Source: Roseomonas gilardii
Lineage (GTDB): Bacteria > Pseudomonadota > Alphaproteobacteria > Acetobacterales > Acetobacteraceae
NCBI RefSeq assembly: GCF_001941945.1
Contig: NZ_CP015585.1
Coordinates: 1-64,000, forward strand
Length of the DNA stretch: 64,000 bases
Reading direction: 5' to 3'
Position 1 is the first letter of the stretch. Every line of letters begins with the position of its first letter. The translations under genes and the position numbers were made by a program. Positions 7,931-16,458 of the stretch are shown piece after piece. Under the pieces are notes generated by a model. That model made no database searches. It was not told where the DNA came from and saw only the letters and a program-made list of their open reading frames with translations.

Positions 7931-9114
7931 CAGCCGATCTCCTTGAGCGCGCGGGCGGCGACGGTCTCGGTGATCCGGCCCTGGCCAAGCGCGTGATGAA
8001 TGGAAGCCCGGAAGCTCTGCCCGTCGGTCTCCAGGACCTCTCCGGTGATGAGCGGCCACTCGCCGGGATCGGCGCGCAGCAGGCGGGTGCGCAGGGCGGA
8101 ATCGAAGGGAAGGAACTCGCGGATCGCGGTCCGCCTGCCGTCGGCGGAGGGCAGCAGCCTTTGGTTGACCACGAGGCGCAGCGACTGCGCGACCGAGGCC
8201 ACCAGGTTGTCTCGTTCGTCGCGCGGGCAGAGCGTGGTGATCCGCTGCATGGTCAGGGGCACGTTGTCGGCGTGGATCGTGGTGGTCAGGGCATGGCCGG
8301 AGATGGCGGCATGGACCGAGGCGGCCATGGTGGCGCTGTCGCGGCATTCGCCCACGATGATGTCGGTGGGCTCGCGGCGCATGCAGCCTCGGATGAAGGC
8401 GTCGAAGCTGGGCAGGTCACGCGGCACCTCGGTCTGCGCCATGGTCGAGTTGACGGTCGGGAAGCGGTCGAGCAGGAACTCGATGGGCGCCGCCGCCTCC
8501 TGGATGTTGTAGTGCCCATCCGGGTCGGCCAGCTTGGCCACCGTCATGCCGGCGATCAGGGTGGACTTGCCCGAGCCGGTCCCGCCCGAGACGATCACCA
8601 TGCCGCGCTCCGGGAAGCAGGCGGCGAGGATGCCCGGCTCGACCAGTTGCTCGGCGAGCGAGGGCGGCAGATCCGGGATCGGCCGCAGCACGATATTGGC
8701 CCCCTCGCGCCGGGCCGCGCGGATCGGGGTGGCGTTGAGCCGGAAACGCAGACGGCGGGATCGGGATAGGCCGACCTCGTAGCTAACGTCGAAGTCGGCG
8801 CCGCCCTGCAGGCGGGCGGTCCCATCGGCGCCGTAGAGGTGGTTGGTGATGTCGCCGAGCTCGACCTCGCTCAGATTGCCGCGCGTCGCCCGGTGGTTGC
8901 GGCCGTGGATCCGGACCCAGACCGGGTGGCCGGTCTGGAAGGCGATGCGCGAGGCGCCCTGCTCGTAGGCCCAGACCAGCAGCGCATCGAGGCCCGGCGC
9001 CTGCTTGCGCGGCTCCGTCACCCAGCGCTGGCCCTCGCCGGGCCAGAGGTCCGGGTCGCGCGCCGAGGCGGGCGCCTCGCCGGCCCCGGCCGGCAGCGGC
9101 AGGACAAGGTTCAT
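7930..9114 (-). CDS. dotB: DotB/TraJ secretion ATPase
   Basis: 394 residues from the ATG at 9,114, which overlaps the dotC stop by 4 bases. A PilT/VirB11-type hexameric ATPase: N-terminal domain (1-150), Walker A GGTGSGKST at 177-185, Walker B DIIVGECRD at 251-259 and the His box SGHALTTTIHAD at 272-283. DotB docks on DotO at the base of the type IVB channel and powers assembly or translocation. The dotD-dotC-dotB-icmT order matches traHIJK of IncI plasmids. Confidence 0.95.
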   Translation of the reverse strand: MNLVLPLPAGAGEAPASARDPDLWPGEGQRWVTEPRKQAPGLDALLVWAYEQGASRIAFQTGHPVWVRIHGRNHRATRGNLSEVELGDITNHLYGADGTARLQGGADFDVSYEVGLSRSRRLRFRLNATPIRAARREGANIVLRPIPDLPPSLAEQLVEPGILAACFPERGMVIVSGGTGSGKSTLIAGMTVAKLADPDGHYNIQEAAAPIEFLLDRFPTVNSTMAQTEVPRDLPSFDAFIRGCMRREPTDIIVGECRDSATMAASVHAAISGHALTTTIHADNVPLTMQRITTLCPRDERDNLVASVAQSLRLVVNQRLLPSADGRRTAIREFLPFDSALRTRLLRADPGEWPLITGEVLETDGQSFRASIHHALGQGRITETVAARALKEIG

Positions 9115-10088
9115 CGGCAGCCCGCCCCCGGCTGCCAGCGCCGGCGGTTGGCCTGCAGGCCGGGCTGGTCGGTGATGCGCACCACCCGGTCGCCGATGTT
9201 CAGCCGCGCCCGGCCGCCCTCGCTGTTGCGGGTCTCGAAGGCGACCCGCGGCTCCTCGACCAGGCCTGCGCGCAGCAGCACCCGGTAGCGGGCCATGCCC
9301 ACGATGTCGCGCTGCAGGCGTCCGAGATCGGACAGGAAGATCGTCACCGCCTGCTTCTCGCCCTGCGCCCAACCCTCGGCGACGCCACGGTTCCAGTAGG
9401 TGACCTCCTGGCGGGTGCGCGGCAGCGCCGCGTCGGCCGGCCGGGCCGGGCTGCCCCAGGACCGGACCAGGTAGGAGCGCCAGTCCGGTGGCGCCGAAGT
9501 CAGCTGCGCTTCACGCGTGATCTCGAAGATGCAGCTCGTCTCGCGGGCGACCTGGCCATTCTCGCCGAGGGCGAAGGCCAGTTGCGCCTCGGAGACGATG
9601 GGGGGACGCATCAGGGTCTGGCCACCCCCCACCGGCAGAACCAGGGGGCGGAAGTCGTAGGTCCCCGAGAGCTGCGCCTCATAGCGCCGCAGCATCTCGT
9701 TGATGGCGAAGGAGCGGGCGGCCAGCCCGCCCTGGGCGCCGTAGGTCATGGCGGCTTGGCGCAGCACCTCGGCGCGGCCGGTCTCCAGCCCGTCGCCGGG
9801 CAGGTCGCCCGGACGGGTAGCCTGCAGCGCCTCCAGCGAAGGCGGCGCGTCGCTCCCCTCCACCACCGGCAGGGTGCCGGCACCCGTGATCGGCTGGTTC
9901 AGCTGACTGGCCAGCGCCTGGGCGGCGGCGTCGTATTGCGCCTCGCCCGGCATGGGCGGGCTGGACAGGAAGCGGACCGAGCCTTCCGCCCGGGCGGCGG
10001 GCGCGCAGGCTGGCGAGAGGGCCAGGGCCACGAGGGCCGTCGCGGCGAGGAGGACGCCGCGCGAGGTGGCGGGGCGGCGCTCAGACAC
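9111..10088 (-). CDS. dotC: DotC/TraI outer-membrane core protein
   Basis: 325 residues from a GTG at 10,088 inside the end of dotD (8-base overlap). An N-terminal signal sequence (VLLAATALVALALSPACAPA) contains a plausible lipobox around SPAC. DotC-type features follow: RQAAMTYGAQGGLAARSFAINEML, YDFRPLVLPVGGGQTLMRPPIV, a tryptophan-rich middle and the EGWAQGEKQA stretch. DotC is a lipoprotein of the outer-membrane core complex with DotD and DotH. The lipid site is inferred from the signal region only. Confidence 0.88.
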   Translation of the reverse strand: MSERRPATSRGVLLAATALVALALSPACAPAARAEGSVRFLSSPPMPGEAQYDAAAQALASQLNQPITGAGTLPVVEGSDAPPSLEALQATRPGDLPGDGLETGRAEVLRQAAMTYGAQGGLAARSFAINEMLRRYEAQLSGTYDFRPLVLPVGGGQTLMRPPIVSEAQLAFALGENGQVARETSCIFEITREAQLTSAPPDWRSYLVRSWGSPARPADAALPRTRQEVTYWNRGVAEGWAQGEKQAVTIFLSDLGRLQRDIVGMARYRVLLRAGLVEEPRVAFETRNSEGGRARLNIGDRVVRITDQPGLQANRRRWQPGAGCR

Positions 10089-10563
10089 GATGCACCACCT
10101 GGACCGTGCGGGAAGCCGGATCGAGCTGGACCGTGGCGTAGGCCCCGGCCTGCTCTCCCAGCGCCGCGAAGGCGTCGACCACCGTCGTCGCGGGCAGGTT
10201 GACCGTGACGGGCACGGGCTGAGGCCGCTCCACGCCCTCGACGCTGGACACCACCACCCGGTAGCCCACTGCGTCGGCGAGCTTGCGCACACCATCGGCA
10301 AGCGGGCCGCTCCAGGTGAAGGCGATCGGCCGCTGCAGCTCCTCTGGCACCACCTGGCCGCGCCGCGCCGCAAGGTCGGACTGGCTGACGCCGCCAAGCT
10401 GGGAAAGCTGCCGACTGACCTGTTCCATGGACTGCCGCAGCGCGATCTCCGGGTTGGGCATGCCAGGGGTGGCGATTTCCGCCGTCGGGCCGCGCGTGGC
10501 GCACCCCGCCAGGGCGACCATTCCGATCAATGCCGGCACCAGCCGGGTGTGCATCCTCGCCAT
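10081..10563 (-). CDS. dotD: DotD/TraH lipoprotein
   Basis: 160 residues. The signal peptide ends in the lipobox LAGC (Cys21). After a short linker there is a domain (about 85-155) resembling the secretin N-domain fold of DotD, with FTWSGPLADGVRKLADAVGY and TVVDAFAALGEQAG. It works with DotC and DotH at the outer membrane. The start at 10,563 has GGAGGT five bases upstream and is the first gene of the dotD-dotC-dotB-icmT operon. The promoter is expected in the roughly 300-base region shared with the divergent vapBC-type pair. Confidence 0.9.
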   Translation of the reverse strand: MARMHTRLVPALIGMVALAGCATRGPTAEIATPGMPNPEIALRQSMEQVSRQLSQLGGVSQSDLAARRGQVVPEELQRPIAFTWSGPLADGVRKLADAVGYRVVVSSVEGVERPQPVPVTVNLPATTVVDAFAALGEQAGAYATVQLDPASRTVQVVHRV

Positions 10564-10713
10564 GCAGGACCTCCATTCCTGCTTGGGAGCATGGAGGACA
10601 GCGATGCGAATAGGATGGTTGCCGCGATGCGGCGGTAGTCACATCAAGGGCCACGACGCTCCCTCCGGCCGATGAGCTGCCCCAGGCAGACGTCTTCGGG
10701 AACGGTTTCTTCA

Positions 10714-10727
10714 CCGTCACGTGACGG
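10714..10727. promoter_or_regulatory. perfect 14-bp palindrome upstream of dotD
   Basis: CCGTCACGTGACGG is fully self-complementary. It lies about 150 bases upstream of dotD and about 145 bases upstream of the antitoxin gene. The GTCAC/GTGAC arms resemble the TGTCAC-N6-GTGACA repeat at 22,061, so one regulator of the transfer operons could recognise both. This is inference. Confidence 0.4.
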
Positions 10728-10831
10728 CTGACCCCCGCACGGAGGGGATATCAAAAGTCTTCCCGATCCTCCTCGGCGGCAAGGCCGCCCTGTCGACGGC
10801 GGGGCTACAGGCCCTCTTGAAGTTCATCCTG

Positions 10832-10864
10832 CCTCGTTGATATCATGGCTCGATATCAACGAGG
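10832..10864. promoter_or_regulatory. 13-bp inverted repeat, probable antitoxin operator
   Basis: CCTCGTTGATATC and its exact complement GATATCAACGAGG flank a 7-base spacer (ATGGCTC). The right arm ends six bases before the antitoxin ATG at 10,871 and its GAGG serves as the ribosome binding site. Repressor binding would therefore block both transcription and loading. Position and symmetry fit autoregulation by the ribbon-helix-helix antitoxin. Confidence 0.75.
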
Positions 10865-10870
10865 TGACCT

Positions 10871-11116
10871 ATGGGCCAGTTGCTGGTCAGAGGCCTGGAC
10901 GACAGGCTCATCCAGACCCTCAGGCAGAGAGCAGCACGCTCGGGCCGTTCCGTCGAGGCCGAGCATCGGGCATTGCTCGAGCAGGTATTGGGGCCGGAGG
11001 CTGAGACCTTTGCCGATGTCGCGGCGCGCCTGCGTGCCCAATCGCCCCCACAGAGCACCGACAGCGCCGACCTCCTGCGGGCCGACCGCGACCGGGAGCA
11101 AGGTCGGGACTATTGA
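10871..11116 (+). CDS. VapB/FitA-type ribbon-helix-helix antitoxin
   Basis: 81 residues. The N-terminus MGQLLVRGLDDRLIQTLRQR, followed by RSVEAEHRALLEQVL, is the ribbon-helix-helix pattern of FitA-like antitoxins. The C-terminal half is charged and probably binds the toxin. It overlaps the toxin gene (stop TGA inside the toxin's TTG start region). It should neutralise the PIN toxin and repress its own promoter through the inverted repeat just upstream. Confidence 0.85.
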   Translation: MGQLLVRGLDDRLIQTLRQRAARSGRSVEAEHRALLEQVLGPEAETFADVAARLRAQSPPQSTDSADLLRADRDREQGRDY

Positions 11117-11538
11117 AAGCCATCGTGGATGCGTCCATCGTCGCCAAATGGGTCATCGCAGAAGAGCATTCCGAGAAGGCGGCCACCCTGCTTGGCTATG
11201 ATGTCCTCTATGCACCCGATCATTGGCAGGCCGAGGCCGTCAACGTGATCTGGTCGAAGGTTCAGTTCGGTGATCTGACGGTGGAGGAGGCGGAGCCGAG
11301 AGTGGGCCTCCTCCTTCGCGCTCCGATCGTTACCATGCCGATTGCGTCCCTCATGAAGCACGCCTTCACGATTTCGGTCGGGAACAGCGTCACCATCTAT
11401 GATTCCCTCTACATCGCCATGGCGCGCCATCATGATGTTCCCTTCGTGACGGCCGATGCCCGGCTGCTCCGGAAGATCACCGATGTATCCCTGCGACCGC
11501 TCCTGCGATGGATCGGCGATCTACCTGCGGTGAAATGA
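11113..11538 (+). CDS. VapC-type PIN-domain ribonuclease toxin
   Basis: 141 residues from a TTG at 11,113 that overlaps the antitoxin stop, suggesting translational coupling. The PIN-domain acidic residues are visible as Asp6 (AIVDASIV), Glu41 (QAEAVNVIW), Asp97 (IYDSLYIAMA) and Asp115 (FVTADARLL). VapC toxins cleave specific RNAs. The pair lies on the opposite strand between the dotD and icmB blocks of the secretion locus, so it interrupts an otherwise one-directional cluster and probably stabilises the element. Confidence 0.88.
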   Translation: MKAIVDASIVAKWVIAEEHSEKAATLLGYDVLYAPDHWQAEAVNVIWSKVQFGDLTVEEAEPRVGLLLRAPIVTMPIASLMKHAFTISVGNSVTIYDSLYIAMARHHDVPFVTADARLLRKITDVSLRPLLRWIGDLPAVK

Positions 11539-11659
11539 CTGCCTCAGGCCGGCTCTCAATCGTCAAGGAAGGGTTGCTACCAGCTTGCCAGGGCTGTGTT
11601 CAGCCTGAACACAGTACTTCATGCCGTCAAACCTGTTCGGCAGCCAGTGGCCAATACGG

Positions 11660-14600
11660 CTACCCCTGATCCCCCGCCATGCCGCGCAACACGATGCCAA
11701 GCCCCTTGCCGTCGATCAGCTCGGCCGCGAGTTCGTCCACCACGCCCGCCTCGGCACGGGTATCGAGTTCGCCGCGCTTCAGGCGTTCGTTCTTGCGGCG
11801 TTCGATCTCCTTCACCGCCGAGCCACGGTCGAACACCCGCGCCAGCCGCCGCAGCGCCTCCGAGAAGCCCACCGCCGCGTAGAGGCGGTTGCGCAGGCTG
11901 GTGTCCCCCGGCGTCGTGCTCAAGGCCCATAGCTCGACCGGCCCGAGCGAGTTGACCAGCATCTGCTCGTACTTGGCACCCCCGGCCAGCAGCACGGCGA
12001 GGAACGGCGCGCCGTTCGGACCAGGACCATTGAGGGAGTAGCGCACCACGTCGGCGCTCGCGGCCGACAGGTCGAAGCGGGTGATGACCTCCTCGCGCTC
12101 CCGCTCGTCGCCGGTGCGCAGGATGAAGCGGCCGGTGCTCTGGGCCACGATCGCCTCGCCGATATCCTCCAGGCGCTGCGAGGAGAAACCCAGTTGGATG
12201 TTGTGCTTTCGTCCCTCGCGCACATCCAGCTCGGCCTGGGCACGCACCAGCGGGCTGCCTTTGGTGCGATGCCACTCGTCGTAGTCGAGCCGCTTGACCG
12301 CCTCCATCGCCTCGCGCATGCGCTCGCGGTGGAAGTCGCGCACCGGCTCGGGCACCAGTTCGGCATAGTCCGGGTGCAGGAAGAAGTTCCGGGCCAGCAG
12401 GTGCCGCGCCAGCATGTACATGAGCTCGGTCTGCCGGTTCGCCGCGGCGGAGCCCGCGGGTGCCACGGCGGCGAGATCGAGCACGATGATACGGGCCGGT
12501 CCGAAATCCAGCCGGGTGGGCTTGCTCAGCGAGGGGAAGCGCCGGATCAGGTCGTAGACGTAGCGCTCGAACAGGGTGCAGGCGGATTCGCTCGTCTCGG
12601 CGATGTGCAGGTCCTTGAAGGCATCGCGGATCTGGTCCGAACGCGCGGCGGCGATCAGGTCCTGCAGCACCGGCACGGCATGGCGCTGCGCCACCTCGGC
12701 CAGCCGCATCTCGCCCACCGCGACGAGCGCGTCCACCGCGTCGCGCCACCAGGGCTCGTCGCCGCCCAGGTCGATCCCATGGTGCAGCAGCGCCGCGTCG
12801 ACCTCGGGCTCGACCCCGGCGCGGTAGGGCTTGGGCGAGCCGCCGGTCACGTCCGTGCAGAGCCGGTAAGCCTCGTCGATGACCGCGCCGATCAACTGCG
12901 CCATGCCCTCGAAGGGCGTGGAGGTGTCCGGTGGCGTGGTGGCCAGCGCCAGGAAGTTCTGCAGAAAGGACCGCTCCAGCGGCAGCGGGTAGTGGCACCC
13001 GGCCTGGAGGTCGAAGATGTTGACCTCGTAGCCGTGGCCGAACTGCATGGTCACGAAGATCGCCTCGTGCTCCCGCTCGGGCCCGAGCGCCTCCCGGATC
13101 AGGCGCACGAAGCCCTGCGCCGAAGGCCCGATATCGGCCTTGCCGATCAGCGGCAGCTTCGCGCCCCTGGTGCCGAGCACCGCCGGGCTGAGGACCAGCC
13201 CGAGGTTGATGCAGTTGGCCAGGACCGACTTGCCCGAGCCGGGCGGGGCGATGAAGACGTCGCACACCAGCGGACGCTTGTCGCCGCCGGAGGGATCGTA
13301 GGGCCAGATCGCGCCATCGGGCCGGCGGAACAGCACCGATCCCTGCTCCCACGGCGAGGCGGTGCGGTTCCACGGAAGCATCGCGAAAGCGTCGCCCAGC
13401 AGGGCGATCTGCGGGGTGCCGGTGGAGGTCAGCGCCAGGCCCGGCACGCTGGACAGCGCCCCCTCCAGGGGATCGCCAGCCACCGCCGTCGCCTTGCAGT
13501 TGCCCCAGCCCTCGATCCGTTGGGCCAGGGTCGAGGCGCGCCGGCGCAGCAGGCGGGTCTCGCCGGTCGGTGCCCAGGTGGCGAAGGAGGCTCGCAGGCG
13601 GACGCCGATATGGCCGTCGTCGTTGCGGGCCTGCCGCAGCGCCTCGAAGGCCCGCCGGATATCGGCGTTGCCCGGGAACATCGAGAAGAACGTTGCCGCG
13701 ATCTCCTTGACCTGCATGGCGTTGCGGCCGCCGCCCTCGACGGCGAACGCGGCGCGCCAGGGGATGCCGTCCTTGCCGAGCCGCGCGGACAGTTCCACGA
13801 ACGGCCTGGGGTCCTCCGGCCCGACCGCCATGTCGACATGGGCATAGTCATGGTCGCCGATCCGCACCCGCTGGCCGCTCAGCGTCTCCGCATCGGCATG
13901 GAACAGCTGGTCCGCCACGGCCGGCCATAGCATGCCGGGCGCTGCGCTCTCGCCGCCATCGGGATCCTCGCTTGCCCGTGGCATCACGCGGTCGCCGGGC
14001 AGCGTCGCCTTCCAGTCCGAGCCAGCGGTCTCGCGGTAGACCGCCTCGCGGATCACCCTGAGCGCCTCATGGGCGTTCAGCTCATGGCTGGCCACATCAT
14101 TGTTCTGCAGCGCGGCGACGACCCGCGACACGAAGGCGGCATGGCGCGCCGACATCACCTCGGAGCGCAGGTAATAGCGCTGGCTGTGACCCGAGCGAGG
14201 CCCCTCGCGCGACAGCGTCGCCTGCTCCTCGGCCATCTGCCGGCGCTCCTCCTTGGTCAGGACGGCGCGGCGGGTCCAGAGCACATAGTAGGCGGCCTCC
14301 CAGCGCATGATCCTCGGCCACAGCGCGGCGCGCTCGTCGAGCACGTCCGAGACGTCGAGGCCGAGCTCCCGGGCAATGGTGCGGCAGGAGGCGAGATTGA
14401 GGCGGTCGATCTCCACGCCGGCCATTTCGGGGTCCGAGACGTACCAGCCGACGATGGCATGGCCGCGCTCCTCCAGCGCGCCCGAGAGGTCCATCCGTTG
14501 CGCCGTGGCGATCCTCGCCACATCGTCGCGCCTGGCCATGCGGCGCATGCCATCGAGGCGAATGACGCTGAGGTAGTCGCATTGCCGGGTGACCAGCGCG

Positions 14601-14698
14601 TCACCATGCGCGGTCTCGATCGTGCAATAGGCGCTCAGCGGCTGGCGCAGGGCGAGGGACAGGCCAGCGAGGGCACGGGTGATCGCGGTGGCGATCAT
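11660..14698 (-). CDS. icmB: DotO/IcmB (TraU-like) VirB4-class ATPase
   Basis: 1012 residues, the usual size for DotO/IcmB. The nucleotide-binding site FIAPPGSGKSV lies near residue 480; the C-terminal half contains LDFGPARIIVLDLAAVAP (Walker B-like) and a late IQLGFSSQRLEDIGEAIVAQ stretch typical of VirB4-class proteins. DotO forms the cytoplasmic ATPase base on which DotB docks. The start overlaps the icmJ stop by 4 bases, and dotP/dotE/dotF lie upstream in the same operon. Confidence 0.95.
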   Translation of the reverse strand: MIATAITRALAGLSLALRQPLSAYCTIETAHGDALVTRQCDYLSVIRLDGMRRMARRDDVARIATAQRMDLSGALEERGHAIVGWYVSDPEMAGVEIDRLNLASCRTIARELGLDVSDVLDERAALWPRIMRWEAAYYVLWTRRAVLTKEERRQMAEEQATLSREGPRSGHSQRYYLRSEVMSARHAAFVSRVVAALQNNDVASHELNAHEALRVIREAVYRETAGSDWKATLPGDRVMPRASEDPDGGESAAPGMLWPAVADQLFHADAETLSGQRVRIGDHDYAHVDMAVGPEDPRPFVELSARLGKDGIPWRAAFAVEGGGRNAMQVKEIAATFFSMFPGNADIRRAFEALRQARNDDGHIGVRLRASFATWAPTGETRLLRRRASTLAQRIEGWGNCKATAVAGDPLEGALSSVPGLALTSTGTPQIALLGDAFAMLPWNRTASPWEQGSVLFRRPDGAIWPYDPSGGDKRPLVCDVFIAPPGSGKSVLANCINLGLVLSPAVLGTRGAKLPLIGKADIGPSAQGFVRLIREALGPEREHEAIFVTMQFGHGYEVNIFDLQAGCHYPLPLERSFLQNFLALATTPPDTSTPFEGMAQLIGAVIDEAYRLCTDVTGGSPKPYRAGVEPEVDAALLHHGIDLGGDEPWWRDAVDALVAVGEMRLAEVAQRHAVPVLQDLIAAARSDQIRDAFKDLHIAETSESACTLFERYVYDLIRRFPSLSKPTRLDFGPARIIVLDLAAVAPAGSAAANRQTELMYMLARHLLARNFFLHPDYAELVPEPVRDFHRERMREAMEAVKRLDYDEWHRTKGSPLVRAQAELDVREGRKHNIQLGFSSQRLEDIGEAIVAQSTGRFILRTGDEREREEVITRFDLSAASADVVRYSLNGPGPNGAPFLAVLLAGGAKYEQMLVNSLGPVELWALSTTPGDTSLRNRLYAAVGFSEALRRLARVFDRGSAVKEIERRKNERLKRGELDTRAEAGVVDELAAELIDGKGLGIVLRGMAGDQG

Positions 14699-15360
14699 GC
14701 GGCCTCCGTTCGGCTTGCCTGCCGGGCCGGCGGCTCGGCCCAGGCACGCAGCAGCTCCGGGTAGATGTCCTTGTCATCCCGCACCAGGCGCCCGAGGGGG
14801 AGCAGGCGGACGCCTTGCAGCAGCGTGCTGCGGTTGACGTAGGCGTGCGCGGTGAGGCCGAGCAGCGCGCCCCCCAGGGTTGCGGGATCGGTGGTGCGAA
14901 GCCGCCGCTCGCAGGCCGCCTCGCGGGCACGCAGCGTGCTCAGGGCGCGCCAGGCCGCCACGATGACCGGGCTGTCCTGGCGAGGCAGAGTGTCGAGGGC
15001 CGGATCCTCATCCGCGGCGAGGAGCGCCAGATGGGCACTCCGCGTGATGGCGAAAATCGCCTGCTGCGGCATCTCCGGCAGCCAGATCAGGGTGGCCGCG
15101 CGCTCGGCCGAGGCCACGTCCAGATGTTGCGTCAGGTGGCAGAGGGTGCAGGCCCAGGCGAGGTTGCCGGCCGCGTCGTTGGCGTGGTCGCCGTTCAGGT
15201 GAAAGGCCTCCTGCCGGCCCGTGGCGTAGGCGCCACAGAACCGGCAGGGGGCGGCGTGGGCGGGGGAGACAGGGGACGCCTCCCGCCAGCCTGCTCCGAG
15301 AGCCCCGCCCCAGGCGGAGGGATGGGACGAGAGTGGCAGCGACGGGAGGCGCATCATCAA
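14695..15360 (-). CDS. icmJ: DotN/IcmJ zinc-binding coupling-complex protein
   Basis: 221 residues. A zinc site like that of IcmJ/DotN is visible as CRFCG (Cys39, Cys42) and CTLC (Cys71, Cys74) with HLNGDH between them. The family-type LIWLPEMPQQ follows, and near the C-terminus a LLQGVRLLPLGRLVRDD stretch. DotN is part of the DotL coupling complex and resembles an HNH fold without a need for nuclease activity. It starts with three Met codons at 15,360 and overlaps icmB by 4 bases. Confidence 0.9.
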   Translation of the reverse strand: MMMRLPSLPLSSHPSAWGGALGAGWREASPVSPAHAAPCRFCGAYATGRQEAFHLNGDHANDAAGNLAWACTLCHLTQHLDVASAERAATLIWLPEMPQQAIFAITRSAHLALLAADEDPALDTLPRQDSPVIVAAWRALSTLRAREAACERRLRTTDPATLGGALLGLTAHAYVNRSTLLQGVRLLPLGRLVRDDKDIYPELLRAWAEPPARQASRTEAA

Positions 15361-15370
15361 CCGCCCCGGC

Positions 15371-15814
15371 TCAGTTGAAGGTCACGGGGGCGTTGGTGCC
15401 GGTGATGGTCGCGGCGCCGCCCGAGGCCGTCTGCGCGGCCTTGCCGATCCACACCCCGCCGGTGGCGAACAGCCCGCAGAGAACGATGCCGGCGAGGCCC
15501 ATCGCGACCTTGCCGCCCTCGCGGTTCTGCGGCTGGCGGGACTGCCAGAGCGCCCAGGCGCCGCCCACCAGGCAGATCAGCGCCGCGACGTACATCGCCA
15601 TGGAACCGAGGTTGCCGCCGGCGGTGGTCGCCTCCTGCGCCATGGTGCCGACCTGGGAACCGATGGTGGAGGACTGGGCATAGGCGGTGCCGGTGAAAAG
15701 GATGGCGGCCCCCGCCATCAGCACGCTGAACAGTACGGTCCGGCTGCGACGGGCGGCACCCGGCTGGTGCGGGGCGGTGTCGGACTTGAGGAGGATGGAC
15801 GTCACGGGGATCAC
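15371..15814 (-). CDS. icmD: DotP/IcmD-like membrane protein
   Basis: 147 residues. A leader-like hydrophobic segment (VLFSVLMAGAAILFTGTAYA) ends in a plausible signal cleavage site. Two further membrane helices follow: MAMYVAALICLVGGAWALWQ and AMGLAGIVLCGLFATGGVWI. The Gly-rich two-helix form and the position next to icmJ/icmB match IcmD (DotP). These small membrane proteins belong to the inner-membrane part of the apparatus. The gap to icmJ is 10 bases. Confidence 0.75.
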   Translation of the reverse strand: MIPVTSILLKSDTAPHQPGAARRSRTVLFSVLMAGAAILFTGTAYAQSSTIGSQVGTMAQEATTAGGNLGSMAMYVAALICLVGGAWALWQSRQPQNREGGKVAMGLAGIVLCGLFATGGVWIGKAAQTASGGAATITGTNAPVTFN

Positions 15815-15910
15815 TTTCCTGTTTCGCTACCAGGGCGCCACCTCGGCGTCCCTGTCAGCAACCTGCGGGCGCTCCATGCGAACGGCGCAGGTTTTTCTGG
15901 CGCTTGCCGA

Positions 15911-16447
15911 TCAGCTGTTCGCTCTGAACAGCGCTGCCAGGAAAGTGGCCAGCGGAAGCACGTTGATGAGCATGACGCCGAAGGCGAACTGCACGAGGCA
16001 CCCGCCCTGATGGCGCCGGCTGACGCCACGCATGACGGCCCACCAGGCCAGCACGGCCATTAGCGCCATCATGGCGCCGAAGGACTGGAAGAAGCCCTGG
16101 AAGATCTCCACCACGTTGACGACGGTGTTGGCTGGCGTGGAACCCAGCACCCCGGAGGCACTCGGCACGTAGCCGAAGGCGCCGCCGGTGCCGACGGTGA
16201 TGGTCGAACCGCTGGAGCGGTTCGCCATGGTGAGGATACGGTCGAAGCTCGCGAAGACGCCGCTCAGGACGAGCGCCACCCAGGGCAGCCAGGGCTTGCC
16301 GCGGAGGGGATTGTGCGGCTGTGCCTGTTGCCAGAAGCCCCAGGCACCGAAGAGGAAGGCAACGATCGCGAAGATGTAGGCGAACGCTGGGACGAGGTAG
16401 GCGATCGCGATGCCGATATCGGCCGCGAAATCGGCGAGACCCTGCAT
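15911..16447 (-). CDS. icmC: DotE/IcmC-like membrane protein
   Basis: 178 residues with four predicted membrane segments: IGIAIAYLVPAFAYIFAIVAF, a second around residues 50-65, IFQGFFQSFGAMMALMAVLAWW, and GVMLINVLPLATFLAALF. The loop MRGVSRRHQGG before the last helix resembles IcmC. The order DotF, DotE, DotP is that of Dot/Icm loci. 96 non-coding bases separate it from icmD. Confidence 0.75.
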   Translation of the reverse strand: MQGLADFAADIGIAIAYLVPAFAYIFAIVAFLFGAWGFWQQAQPHNPLRGKPWLPWVALVLSGVFASFDRILTMANRSSGSTITVGTGGAFGYVPSASGVLGSTPANTVVNVVEIFQGFFQSFGAMMALMAVLAWWAVMRGVSRRHQGGCLVQFAFGVMLINVLPLATFLAALFRANS

Positions 16448-16458
16448 GCCGGGCGCCC

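Larger units (their letters stand above)
10564..10870. other. intergenic region between divergent dotD and vapBC-type genes
   Basis: No gene is supported in these 307 bases. They should hold the dotD promoter on the minus strand and the toxin-antitoxin promoter on the plus strand. Two exact palindromic elements are visible and listed separately. Nothing else stands out. Confidence 0.6.
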
